Shown: positions 22,907 to 31,728, numbered from the stretch's first letter. The stretch is 64,000 nucleotides of DNA from an uncultured Cellvibrionales bacterium (GCA_913062605.1 CAJXWQ010000002.1:130761-194760), one strand, 5' to 3'. Notes: generated by a model from the letters alone, not told the origin. Numbers and translations: made by a program.

Positions 22907-23455
22907 ATGAGCGACCTATCTTCGATTCACCTAACCAAGCAGCGCAACCAACAACCAAAGGTTGGTATCAGTGCCTGCTTGGTGGGCGATAACGTACGCT
23001 ATGACGGTGGAGACAAATACCACCAATTGATCAATAAGGAATTGTCCCCTTGGCTGGATTTACAAGTGATCTGCCCAGAAGTGGAAGCAGGGCTGGGCAT
23101 ACCACGCCCGCCCATTCACTTAGTGGAATATCAGGGGGGAACCCGTGCCCTCGGTGTAGAACACAAGGACCTTGATGTTACTGATAGATTAGAGGCTGCT
23201 GCTCAGCAGCTTACTAAATCCCAACCTCAGGACTTGTGTGCTTATATTGTGAAGTCGCGCTCACCCAGTTGTGGTGCAGGCTCTACCCCGAGTTATGACA
23301 TAACTAATAAGCAGGTCGGGAGTGGCGATGGTTTATTCGTGAGGGCACTCAAGACTGCCCACCCTAATATAGTGGTCATTGAGGAAAGCAGTCTCAGTGA
23401 TACTCAGAGGTGTAAAGAATTTCTGGAGCAGTGCTATCTGTTGAGTGAACTCTAG
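22907..23455 (+). CDS. DUF523 / TudS-like [4Fe-4S] desulfidase
   Basis: DUF523 proteins include TudS, which removes sulfur from thiouracil using a [4Fe-4S] cluster held by three cysteines. All three expected sites are visible: ISACLVGDNVRYDG, VICPEVEAGLG and KSRSPSCGAG. 182 aa. The actual substrate here is unknown (thiouracil or tRNA thionucleotides). Confidence 0.82.
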   Translation: MSDLSSIHLTKQRNQQPKVGISACLVGDNVRYDGGDKYHQLINKELSPWLDLQVICPEVEAGLGIPRPPIHLVEYQGGTRALGVEHKDLDVTDRLEAAAQQLTKSQPQDLCAYIVKSRSPSCGAGSTPSYDITNKQVGSGDGLFVRALKTAHPNIVVIEESSLSDTQRCKEFLEQCYLLSEL

Positions 23456-23503
23456 CTCTAAGCTGGCTTTAAACGTACACAAACAGGGCTAAACTAGTAT
23501 AAA

Positions 23504-23863
<360 letters not shown>

Positions 23864-23967
23864 TTATGGTGAATCAATCTCTGGAAAAGATACACGTTCC
23901 GCTATTGAATTGCACCCTTGAATTGAGTTCTTGCGTTAAACCCACAGTCCAACTTTTTCATCAACAA

Positions 23968-24001
23968 TAAAAAAAGGGACCGGCCTGAAAGACCGGTCCC
24001 C
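23968..24001 (-). terminator. Rho-independent terminator of amtB
   Basis: GGGACCGG/CCGGTCCC 8-bp stem. In the minus direction it is followed by a TTTTTTATTG run, just past the amtB stop. Confidence 0.88.
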
Positions 24002-24029
24002 TAAAGTGGAGAAGCATAGTGGAGAAAAG

Positions 24030-25283
24030 TTACTTATTCGCGGAAAACTCCGGGTAGGCTTCAATGCCGCATTCCGACACATCTACACCTTCATACTCTT
24101 CCTGCTCACCTACTCGAATACCGAGAACAGCTTTCAGGATAGCCCAAACAATCAGGCTGGTAACAAAGGTCCAAGCGAAGATCACACCGATACCCGTGAG
24201 CTGCCCAATCAAGGTAGCGTCTTCATTTCCAGAGAGGCATACTGCCAACAATCCCCAGATACCAACCACACCGTGGACAGAGATGGCGCCTACAGGATCA
24301 TCAATTTTCAGCTTGTCCATGGTAGTTACCGAGAAGACAACGATGACACCACCGATGGCACCAATCAGCGAAGCGCCAAGGCCACCCCATGCAAGAGGTT
24401 CAGCGGTAATAGCAACCAACCCTGCCAACGCACCATTCACGGCCATGGTCAGATCCGCCTTACCAAACATAATATGAGCGAGAAGCAATGCTGCAAGTAA
24501 ACCACCGCAAGCTGCCGCATTGGTATTGACGAAGATATCTGCAACTGCATTGGCTTCACCAATATCAGATATTTTTAACTCCGAACCACCATTAAAGCCA
24601 AACCACCCCATCCAGAGAATAAACATACCAATGGCTGCCAGAGGCATATTGGCACCTGGAATCGCATTAACGCGCCCATCTTTGGTGTACTTGCCTTTAC
24701 GTGCGCCAAGTAACAACACACCAGCCAACGCCGCCGCGGCACCACACAGATGCACAACACCTGAACCCGCAAAATCCTGGAAGCCAGCAGCATCAAGGAA
24801 GCCGCCGCCCCATTTCCACATACCCTGCATGGGGTAGATGAAGCCAGTCATCGCAACAGCAAAAATCAGAAATGCCCATAATTTCATCCGCTCAGCTACT
24901 GCACCAGATACGATCGACATCGCCGTGGCAACAAATACCACCTGGAAGAAGAAGTCTGAAGCGCCGGAATAATAGGTCTCACCACCGCTGGCCAGCACAT
25001 CTTCCGCACTGGCGTTGGCAATATTATTACCAAACCAAAGATCAGGCAGAATACCGCCCTCACTACCGCCGTACATAATGGCGTAACCCATCACTAGATA
25101 CATGCTACAAGAAACGGCATAGAGCGCCACGTTTTTGGTCAGGATTTCAGCGGTGTTCTTGGCACGAACCATACCCGCCTCCAGCATGGTAAAACCCGCT
25201 GCCATCCACATAACCAGTGCGCCACACACAAGAAAATAAAATGTATCGAGCGCATATTTTACTTCAATAAGTTCAGGACTCAT
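24030..25283 (-). CDS. amtB: Ammonium transporter AmtB
   Basis: Trimeric ammonium channel of the inner membrane. About 11 hydrophobic helices span the protein. The pore histidines are in ISVHGVVGIWG and in the GSGVVHLCGAAAALAG helix, and the Phe gate region is nearby. 417 aa, standard. It follows the PII gene at 25317 with a 33-base gap, the usual glnK-amtB operon. Confidence 0.96.
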   Translation of the reverse strand: MSPELIEVKYALDTFYFLVCGALVMWMAAGFTMLEAGMVRAKNTAEILTKNVALYAVSCSMYLVMGYAIMYGGSEGGILPDLWFGNNIANASAEDVLASGGETYYSGASDFFFQVVFVATAMSIVSGAVAERMKLWAFLIFAVAMTGFIYPMQGMWKWGGGFLDAAGFQDFAGSGVVHLCGAAAALAGVLLLGARKGKYTKDGRVNAIPGANMPLAAIGMFILWMGWFGFNGGSELKISDIGEANAVADIFVNTNAAACGGLLAALLLAHIMFGKADLTMAVNGALAGLVAITAEPLAWGGLGASLIGAIGGVIVVFSVTTMDKLKIDDPVGAISVHGVVGIWGLLAVCLSGNEDATLIGQLTGIGVIFAWTFVTSLIVWAILKAVLGIRVGEQEEYEGVDVSECGIEAYPEFSANK

Positions 25284-25316
25284 TGTTGAAATCTCCCCTG
25301 TTTATACAATCTGAGG

Positions 25317-25679
<363 letters not shown>

Positions 25680-25689
25680 TTAGGTATTA

Positions 25690-25716
25690 CAGTGCTCCCT
25701 TCAACCGGGAGCACTG
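25690..25716 (-). other. Stem-loop between the TorF-like gene and glnK
   Basis: A perfect 10-bp stem CAGTGCTCCC/GGGAGCACTG without a T-run on the minus strand. It may act as a partial terminator or as an mRNA end that sets the expression ratio between the TorF-like gene and glnK-amtB. Confidence 0.55.
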
Positions 25717-25725
25717 CCTGTTTAA

Positions 25726-26502
25726 TTACATAGATTTACTAATGGCAAAAACAACAGAGCTGTCACACCAATCGGTACCCCAGCACTCATCTTTATCAAG
25801 GTCTGTATCAACCCAGCTGAGACTGAAGTCCACACCCATATAAGATTTGTTCAGCGTAATGGAATAGTCGGAATAGCTATCTTCTCCATCACCTAAAAAG
25901 GCTTCTTCGCGATCTTTGAGATTACTGTCTTCACTATCGAACTCAAAGAAATTCATGCCGTAGTGGAGGTCGAGTGAAAACTCCTGCGGCAGACTGAAAC
26001 TGTAATCACCGTAGACATAGTAGAACTCACCTGTTTCTAACCAATAGTCATCGGAGTAAGCGGCTCCCAGAGTAAAATCTGAAAAAGAAACGCTAGCGTA
26101 GAATTCTTGGTAATCGAGATCACGTTTACCCGTAAGATCAAACTCGGTTTCGTCAGAGCCAGGGTAATCGTAATAGATGTACCCTACATCGTAAGAAACA
26201 TCTTCGGAGAAATTACCGCCATAGCCCACATAGTAATCAAGCTCAAAATCAGCATCGGAGCTATCGGGATCTTGGAAATCAACGACCGACCCCCAAGTCC
26301 CTACATAAATACCATTTTCAAAGGCAACGTCAAAGCCACCCTGAATAGCTGGACTTGTATCGTTTTGAGAAATACCGCGAAACTTGTAGTCAGTGGTCAA
26401 TGTCACATTGGCTGACACTTCAGCCGCACTAGCAACAGAAGCAACCATAGGCACAGTCAGTGCGAGAGTGGTTACAGCGAGGGTCTTCTTAAAAGCATTC
26501 AT
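25726..26502 (-). CDS. TorF-family (TIGR02001) outer-membrane beta-barrel-like protein
   Basis: Exported protein of the TorF/gcw_chp family, predicted to form a porin-like barrel. The signal peptide is MNAFKKTLAVTTLALTVPMVASVASAA. The mature part opens with VSANVTLTTDYKFRGISQND, the family hallmark, and alternates short amphipathic strands with acidic loops up to a C-terminal ISKSM. The track start at 26556 is too long. ATG 26502 has TTGGAGAAGC upstream. It is next to glnK-amtB and behind a sigma-54-like promoter, which suggests a role in uptake of nitrogen compounds (inference). Confidence 0.82.
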   Translation of the reverse strand: MNAFKKTLAVTTLALTVPMVASVASAAEVSANVTLTTDYKFRGISQNDTSPAIQGGFDVAFENGIYVGTWGSVVDFQDPDSSDADFELDYYVGYGGNFSEDVSYDVGYIYYDYPGSDETEFDLTGKRDLDYQEFYASVSFSDFTLGAAYSDDYWLETGEFYYVYGDYSFSLPQEFSLDLHYGMNFFEFDSEDSNLKDREEAFLGDGEDSYSDYSITLNKSYMGVDFSLSWVDTDLDKDECWGTDWCDSSVVFAISKSM

Positions 26503-26579
26503 GAGCTTCTCCAAAATAAAAACAACAGCAAATAATAAATTCGTAATAATAACCAACTAGATGGTTTCAAATAGAAGGA

Positions 26580-26596
26580 TGCATTTGGCATGCCAA
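26580..26596 (-). promoter_or_regulatory. Sigma-54 (RpoN) promoter of the TorF-like gene
   Basis: Read on the minus strand: TGGCATG-CCAA-ATGCA against TGGCACG-N4-TTGCA. The invariant GG and GC are present at correct spacing, with two mismatches. The -12 end lies 78 bases before the ATG of the TorF-like gene. Confidence 0.65.
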
Positions 26597-26649
26597 TAAT
26601 GCTGAACCCCCTGTTATAACTGGTGCCTGAGAAATACGCACCAATACTG

Positions 26650-26666
26650 CGCTCCAAGTTGGTGCA
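26650..26666. promoter_or_regulatory. NtrC-like binding site
   Basis: CGCTCC-AAGTT-GGTGCA matches the NtrC consensus TGCACC-N5-GGTGCA at 10 of 12 arm positions. It lies ~55-70 bases upstream of the sigma-54 element. Further GGTGC and GCACC half-sites occur at 26621-26626, 26638-26643 and 26692-26697. The rest of the ~325-base gap between the TorF-like gene and ubiK holds nothing else I can name. Confidence 0.6.
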
Positions 26667-26827
26667 AAAATTTAACGAGAGCTACCTGCTGTGCACCAAA
26701 AGAGGGTCGGCAAAAAGTGGGGATAAATACGCCTGATTATCTTCTGGTGCCCTAGGGGGTATGCTGGTGGTGTGCTGAAAATAGATTCAAGCTAGAATAG
26801 CTTCTGTTTTACGGGAGCCATCGATCA

Positions 26828-27079
26828 ATGAAGCCAGACGAACTACTCAACCAGTTTTTACATCAACTGAATAGCGTCATCACACCGGGTGCCGAAGCAC
26901 TAGGCAGTGAATTTCAGCAAAAGATGCGTACCGCCGCCCAGGCAGCCTTTGATAAACTGGACTTAGTCACTCGGGACGAGTTCGATGCACAGCGCGCAGT
27001 ATTGACCCGTACCAGAGAAAAACTGGAGGCACTGGAAAAACAACTGGCTGAGCTAGAAGCCGGCATCAGCGACAAATAA
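26828..27079 (+). CDS. ubiK: Ubiquinone biosynthesis accessory factor UbiK (YqiC/BMFP)
   Basis: Small helical protein that helps the soluble Ubi complex under aerobic conditions. 83 aa, with an amphipathic N-terminal region and a C-terminal coiled coil (LTRTREKLEALEKQLAELEA), the BMFP pattern. The usual neighbour of comM/yifB and of glnK-amtB in gammaproteobacteria. Confidence 0.9.
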   Translation: MKPDELLNQFLHQLNSVITPGAEALGSEFQQKMRTAAQAAFDKLDLVTRDEFDAQRAVLTRTREKLEALEKQLAELEAGISDK

Positions 27080-27251
27080 AATAACCAAGAAAACAGCTTG
27101 TTTAAATACTAGGTGATGAACAAGAGTGTCGTCACCCATCACCTAGAGACATAGATGCACTGAGAAGCTGATAATTTAAGAAACTGACCGCTCAGAGAAA
27201 CCAGATAACCCAGAGAAATGATTCTCTGCTCAAATACCACGGAGGGTATCA

Positions 27252-27902
27252 ATGGCACTTGCCATTATTCACACACGTGCCAAATCTGGCATTGACGCAC
27301 CACCTGTCGCGGTGGAGGTTCATCTTTCCAACGGACTACCAAGCCTCTCCATCGTTGGGATGCCAGAAACAGCGGTTAAAGAGAGCAAAGACCGAGTTCG
27401 AAGTGCACTGCTCAATGCCCATTTCGATTTCCCCGCCCGGCGAATCACTGTCAATTTAGCACCCGCCGATCTTCCCAAAGAAGGTGGACGCTTTGACCTT
27501 GCCATTGCCCTAGGAATTCTTGCTGCATCAGAACAGATCCCCTCTGACACACTTAATAACTATGAAGTCATCGGCGAACTGGCTCTTTCCGGCGAATTGC
27601 GTGCAGTGGATGGCGTTTTACCCACATCACTCGCCTGTGCCCGCGCCAAACGTGACCTTATTTTGCCCATAAAAAATGCTGATGAAGCCTCTCTGGCAAA
27701 TAATACGGGGGTTTACCCCGCCAACCACTTACTCACCGTCTGCGCACACCTCAATGGCAACCAGCCAATCGCGAAACATCAATGTCCCTCAAGCCCAAAA
27801 CACCCACCGCCAACGGCAGATATCAATGAAATAATCGGCCAACATCAAGCAAAACGAGCACTGGAAATAGCGGCAGCTGGAGGACACAACCTGCTAATTA
27901 GC
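27252..27902 (+). pseudogene. comM: comM (yifB) N-terminal fragment, interrupted before Walker A
   Basis: ComM is a hexameric AAA+/Mg-chelatase-like helicase that drives branch migration in natural transformation. This piece begins with the normal start (MALAIIHTRAKSGIDAP) and has the complete N-terminal domain (SIVGMPETAVKESKDRVRSAL, LAPADLPKEGGRFDL). It runs to IIGQHQAKRALEIAAAGGHNLLIS, where Walker A GPPGTGKT should follow. Instead it reads HPP and a stop. The missing continuation is at 31340. The track ORF ends at 27914. Confidence 0.95.
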
Positions 27903-27915
27903 CACCCACCATGAC
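27886..27915 (+). repeat. Direct repeat J1 at the comM/insert boundary
   Basis: 30 bases beginning ACAACCTGCTAATTAGCC. They recur at 29102-29131 with three mismatches, and more loosely (about nine mismatches in 29) at 31340-31368, where the comM reading frame resumes. The sequence encodes the HNLLIS residues before Walker A, so it is the likely target or attachment site. Confidence 0.8.
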
Positions 27916-28143
27916 ATTTTGTTTCTCGACTAACTACCAGAATTTCCCCGCAAGGTATTGAAGGTCTTGCGAGAACCGCTGGAGTCCCGAGAGATAATGA
28001 TTTCCCGAATCAATGCAAAGGCCGCAGCTAAAGTCACAGGGGTAGACCGACTTATGGCTCTTGGTAAAAGCCTGAACGAGGCTACAAAAATAGTAGGAAT
28101 AGGCAAGAACACCTACAATAATTTCAAAAAGAAGCATCCATAA
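27904..28143 (+). pseudogene. Duplicated comM Walker B fragment fused to an HTH-like tail
   Basis: Bases 27904-28018 repeat 31582-31697 with only about ten differences. They encode [28 protein letters not shown], but a TAA replaces the Glu of the DEL motif. From 28019 the frame leaves comM and runs into KAAAKVTGVDRLMALGKSLNEATK..GIGKNTYNNFKKKHP. This resembles the DNA-binding helix-turn-helix tail of serine resolvases or invertases (by eye). The track ORF 27958-28143 (61 aa) is the open part. It may be the relic of the recombinase that brought the island in. Confidence 0.65.
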
Positions 28144-28212
28144 GTCAACAAATTAGTGGTTCATGATTAAGCGATTTTTATGAAACCTTAGCAACACACA
28201 AGGAAGGGAAAA

Positions 28213-28287
28213 GTGGCTATTGATATAGCATATAGTATTGAGGTGGATGATTTTTTAGACCCTGCCCAATATGTAAGTCTATGCTAA
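28213..28287 (+). pseudogene. Short ORF, probably the 5' stub of a lost gene
   Basis: A GTG start with GGAAGGG just upstream encodes 25 residues (AIDIAYSIEVDDFLDPAQYVSLC) and then stops. The good ribosome site and protein-like composition suggest the start of a truncated gene. Function not recognised. It may equally be a leader peptide for the next gene. Confidence 0.35.
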
Positions 28288-28290
28288 TCT

Positions 28291-28695
28291 ATGGCTAAAA
28301 GGTTAAGGAGTATTGTGGTTGTGATAAAGCGTATTGCTATTTTACTTATTTTAGCGATTAGCGGTACAACCTATGCTGAAACACATATTTGTAAAAGTGA
28401 GGTTGGATTTCAGTTAGATGTCGTGAACGGTAAAGAGTTTAATTCTACCTTTACTGATTCGTCTGGTTGGGATTACGTCCAAACAGAAAAGGATGGAAAA
28501 TGGATTATAAAGAGGCTTGGTAGTGACGAAGTTATCTATGAATGCACCACGCAAAATAAGTGTGTGGATAATTCGGGCAATGGTAGCGGTTTTTACAAAG
28601 ATGATTCTGGAATCTTTAGATGGATATCTGTAATCTCAGTTGCGGAAGGGTCACAAATTGTTATGGTAAGCATGGGGCGTTGCACAAAAATCTGA
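28291..28695 (+). CDS. Small secreted hypothetical protein (island)
   Basis: Not recognised. The N-terminus is a signal peptide (VIKRIAILLILAISGTTYA; translation may begin at ATG 28291 or the GTG codons near 28315). The mature part is ~105 residues with four cysteines, likely two disulfides, and Trp-rich beta-like segments. It is AT-richer than the core genes and lies in the first comM insert, facing the csrA gene. Confidence 0.6.
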   Translation: MAKRLRSIVVVIKRIAILLILAISGTTYAETHICKSEVGFQLDVVNGKEFNSTFTDSSGWDYVQTEKDGKWIIKRLGSDEVIYECTTQNKCVDNSGNGSGFYKDDSGIFRWISVISVAEGSQIVMVSMGRCTKI

Positions 28696-28797
28696 CCAAC
28701 AATGGATTTTTGAAAACATTGAAATGTGCATTGATAACGAAGATCAGTTCTTAGAATGCTAAAGTTATAGAGGTCACTTATCCTTAAGTGAAGCAGC

Positions 28798-28977
28798 TCA
28801 TTCTTGATATCCCTGCGAATTAACCAGCTCCTCTCGTAGAATCTCTACAACATCTGGAGCATCTATAGAGATAGAGACTTGCCCTCCTGATTTTAGGGCT
28901 TTGATCGTAACCCTGACATCTCCATCTACAGTGTTGAGAATAATAGATTCACCATCTTTTCTTGATACAACTAGCAT
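28798..28977 (-). CDS. csrA: CsrA/RsmA-family RNA-binding regulator (island paralogue)
   Basis: CsrA dimers bind GGA motifs in mRNA leaders and control translation. The family pattern is complete: MLVVSRKDGESIIL at the start, then VRVTIKALKSGGQVSISIDAP and the C-terminal REEL with the RNA-contacting Arg. It is divergent from the housekeeping form (SRKDGES for TRRVGET, SIDAPDVVEILREE for GVNAPKEVAVHREE). The track start adds 8 residues. ATG 28977 with AGGAAGG upstream gives 59 aa, the true CsrA length. It lies in the comM insert, so it is likely an extra, acquired copy. Confidence 0.85.
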   Translation of the reverse strand: MLVVSRKDGESIILNTVDGDVRVTIKALKSGGQVSISIDAPDVVEILREELVNSQGYQE

Positions 28978-29101
28978 CCTTGCCTTCCTCTTAGTTAGCA
29001 CCTACAACTCTGTTTATATTGCTTATCAAAGTCTACCATGGCAATTAATACCCTAGAGATTGTCATTAAGTGCTTTCTTTGCGTCCATGGGTTAATAGAT
29101 T

Positions 29102-29131
29102 ACAACATGCTAATTAGCCGCTCACCATGAC
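29102..29131 (+). repeat. Direct repeat J2, copy of the comM target inside the island
   Basis: Matches 27886-27915 with three mismatches over 30 bases. With J1 it brackets a 1.2-kb unit holding the secreted protein and csrA. The GC-rich stretch after it (GCCGCACTCTGCGG) has no counterpart at J1. Confidence 0.75.
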
Positions 29132-29195
29132 GCCGCACTCTGCGGAAAATTTGCAGCGCAGCGAATAATTCGTCCGATAGCAGCGCCTTATCATG

Positions 29196-29810
29196 CTATT
29201 TTTCTGTCATACTTTTAATTGCTTGCGCAATTTCTATATCATTTCGCATTCTGGCTGCAAAATATGACATACAGCTTTGCATTACTTTTTTTATTAACTT
29301 CCCACTAGGCCATACATATGTTCTGTCCTCACAAGACGAACTAAAGACCTTTTTGACTTCATTGCCGGATAAACCTATTACGCTAACTTCAATTTTTGTC
29401 TTACCTATAATATCCCAGTACAATAGCGTCACGTCTGTACCCACCTCAAAAGCCAATACTCTGGCCGCAACATTTACCTTTTGCTCTTTGTCTAAGATGC
29501 TATGGCCTGCTTTTATTAATTCGGCAGCTATTAAGTCCTGTACAGCTACTGCAGCTGGAGGGTCGAATGTGACATTACCCATAGGGACGCCAAAGGCCGC
29601 TTCCCGCGACCCTTCTGCTCGACCAGGAGCACGAACATCCTGCACCTTTTTCAAATAAATATTTGCTGGGGGGATCAATGATAGCTGGCTTTTACCAGTT
29701 TCCGGGCTATGTGTCGGTGTTTGCACAGTAATATTTTGAGCACAACCGGCTAAGAACATTAACATTACAAAAAACAAAGAGAACTTAAAATAATTACGAA
29801 TATTCTGCAT
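29196..29810 (-). CDS. YajG-like lipoprotein (island)
   Basis: Outer-membrane lipoprotein candidate. The signal peptide has lipobox FLAGC (Cys23), and the mature part has IPPANIYLKKVQDVR and LIAAELIKAGHSILD, the pattern of YajG-type lipoproteins of unknown role. ATG 29810 has GGAGGGAG upstream and is preferred to 29822, which overlaps that site. 204 aa. The only other gene of this unit is the M48 peptidase gene upstream on the same strand (267-base gap). Confidence 0.7.
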   Translation of the reverse strand: MQNIRNYFKFSLFFVMLMFLAGCAQNITVQTPTHSPETGKSQLSLIPPANIYLKKVQDVRAPGRAEGSREAAFGVPMGNVTFDPPAAVAVQDLIAAELIKAGHSILDKEQKVNVAARVLAFEVGTDVTLLYWDIIGKTKIEVSVIGLSGNEVKKVFSSSCEDRTYVWPSGKLIKKVMQSCMSYFAARMRNDIEIAQAIKSMTEK

Positions 29811-30089
29811 AACTCCCTCCATGATTTTTCTTAGCAGAACAGCTTATTCAAAAGTCTATGGCCGCTGCCTATTAACATGTTAGTAACTAGCTGGATGCTT
29901 TTCTAGCCATTTCTGAAAACGTCCAACTGGCAGTGTGAAAGATTAAATAGGGCGGCGGTCTACAAGAAGAAGGTTATAGACTTTTGACTCGCTCCTCCCA
30001 CTGATCAGCTAACTGCTAATTAATAAGCCCAAAGGCATTATAACTAGGAGGCTCTGTATCAGAGGGTAGTTGATACTGAAAGTCGAAGG

Positions 30090-31175
30090 CTACTTTCTCT
30101 CTGGCAAAAGCTCAGACTCATTAAGAAGCTTACTTTGGATTTCTTCATGAGCTGCGCTCAGGTTCGTCCATCGCTCGGCTGTGGATGGATGACTCCCGTT
30201 GTAGTGTTCTTGAATCCCATCAGGATGCTCTATGGCCATCCTGCGCCAAAAACTTTTCACAATGGAAGTATCGATCCCAGAATTTACTAGGTAGTACATC
30301 CCTACATAGTCAGCTTCTCTCTCAAAATCCTGACTGTACAGGCCAGCAGTCATTTTGCCAAAAACACTTTGAGTGTCTACTCCATAGCCAGCGGCAATGA
30401 TATCCAGAATACTTCCTAGCAAGAAATTCCCAGTTTGTTTCTGGATGTGTCCTTCGCTGTTATGCGCAAACTCATGAGCTAGAACCGTTAAAAGTTCTTC
30501 GTCTGTTTCTGCAAAGCGATACATTCCAGTGGTGATATAAACAGAATCGCCGTCTGCAGAAGCATTCAGAATGTCATCTTTTAGGAGAACTGCGGGGAAC
30601 GAACAGGTATTTACTGGCTCAATTTCTAATTCTATTTGCTCATTAGAGCGCATAACCCCAAGCTGGACGTTCATGTTGGAATCAAACTTGGCTACATCCA
30701 CATAAGCCTTATCAAACACTTTTATCGCTTTCTTCTCTGGTATATCTTGCCCATTCACTGACAAAATAATGTCACCCTTTTGAAGACCAGAAATATGCGC
30801 AGGGCTGTCTGGCACAACGTGGCTTACGATAATACCTAAATGACTACCATATACTTTAGAGTAGACTTCTTTGTCAGCTGGCTTTAGGGACGAGGTATCC
30901 TTATAACCCATGCCGATAGCTCTGCTCTGATGATCAGGACACAGTTTTAACGATTGGGTTCTGAGTTTCCACGCTAATGCCTGAAGATGAGCATTTCTCT
31001 TTAGGTAGACCTTTTCTGCCTCAATCAGCTGCCAATTCCGCTCCTCTGATACCTCTTTACTAGTACTACGGGCAACTTGTGATGTTGGAGCGCAAGCAAC
31101 CAAACTCACCAACAGTAATATAAGTGTAATCAGATTCCATATGCTAGATAGTGTTGTACCCTTAGGATGTTTCAT
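30090..31175 (-). CDS. M48-family metallopeptidase lipoprotein with PDZ domain (island)
   Basis: The signal peptide has lipobox LVAC (Cys28), so it is probably anchored in the envelope. A PDZ domain follows at about 100-190 (HISGLQKGDIILSVNGQDI), then an M48 peptidase domain with HEFAHNSEGH near residue 240 and the third zinc ligand in EREADYVGMYYL. This order (PDZ before M48) is seen in envelope quality-control peptidases related to BepA/LoiP. The substrate is unknown. 361 aa. Last gene before comM resumes. Confidence 0.85.
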   Translation of the reverse strand: MKHPKGTTLSSIWNLITLILLLVSLVACAPTSQVARSTSKEVSEERNWQLIEAEKVYLKRNAHLQALAWKLRTQSLKLCPDHQSRAIGMGYKDTSSLKPADKEVYSKVYGSHLGIIVSHVVPDSPAHISGLQKGDIILSVNGQDIPEKKAIKVFDKAYVDVAKFDSNMNVQLGVMRSNEQIELEIEPVNTCSFPAVLLKDDILNASADGDSVYITTGMYRFAETDEELLTVLAHEFAHNSEGHIQKQTGNFLLGSILDIIAAGYGVDTQSVFGKMTAGLYSQDFEREADYVGMYYLVNSGIDTSIVKSFWRRMAIEHPDGIQEHYNGSHPSTAERWTNLSAAHEEIQSKLLNESELLPERK

Positions 31176-31312
31176 TTTGGCTAGTTACGCCTCTAATCCT
31201 TAAGCGTTCATATAGTACTATTAGCCTAGCAGAACCCAATAATGATAATCAAAACCGACCCTCATTGTTTTATTACACCCATTAATACTGAGGCTACCTT
31301 AGTTTAACAATC

Positions 31313-31329
31313 CCCCTTACGTTAAGGGG
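31313..31329. other. Hairpin at the island/comM boundary
   Basis: 7-bp inverted repeat CCCCTTA/TAAGGGG with a CGT loop, 10 bases before the resumed comM frame. It may be an element end or recombination motif. It has no T-run. Confidence 0.45.
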
Positions 31330-31339
31330 TTATTGGTAC

Positions 31340-31728
31340 ACAACATCCTCTTTAGTGGCCCGCCAGGAACGGGTAAAACTATGCTGGCCAGCCGCCTTCC
31401 TGGCATATTACCCCCACTTCAACCACAAGAGATGTTGGAGGTAGCAGCTATCTATTCAGTAGCAGGGAGGGGTCTTCGAGAACAGATGCGGCACCCTCCC
31501 TTTCGTGCTCCACATCACTCTGCGTCGGCCGTAGCACTAGTGGGTGGTGGAAGTCATCCCCGCCCCGGTGAAATCTCTCTGGCCCACCATGGCGTCTTGT
31601 TTCTCGATGAACTACCCGAGTTTCCCCGCAAGGTATTGGAGGTCTTGCGAGAACCGCTGGAGTCCCGAGAGATAATGATTTCCCGGATCAATGCACAGAT
31701 ACGCTACCCGGCATGCTTTCAGCAAGTA
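31340..31728 (+). pseudogene. comM: comM middle fragment (Walker A to the FQ.V motif)
   Basis: In-frame continuation of Com[17 protein letters not shown] (Walker A), [22 protein letters not shown], then [16 protein letters not shown] (Walker B) and [18 protein letters not shown]. It then leaves homology (SLKYE, stop). It should join the C-terminal piece at 33564. The track ORF starts at TTG 31333, which is not a true start. Confidence 0.95.

Noticed and set aside
24006-25078. Plus-strand ORFs of up to 164 aa within amtB
   Set aside because: Antisense frames of the conserved AmtB gene with no recognisable domains.
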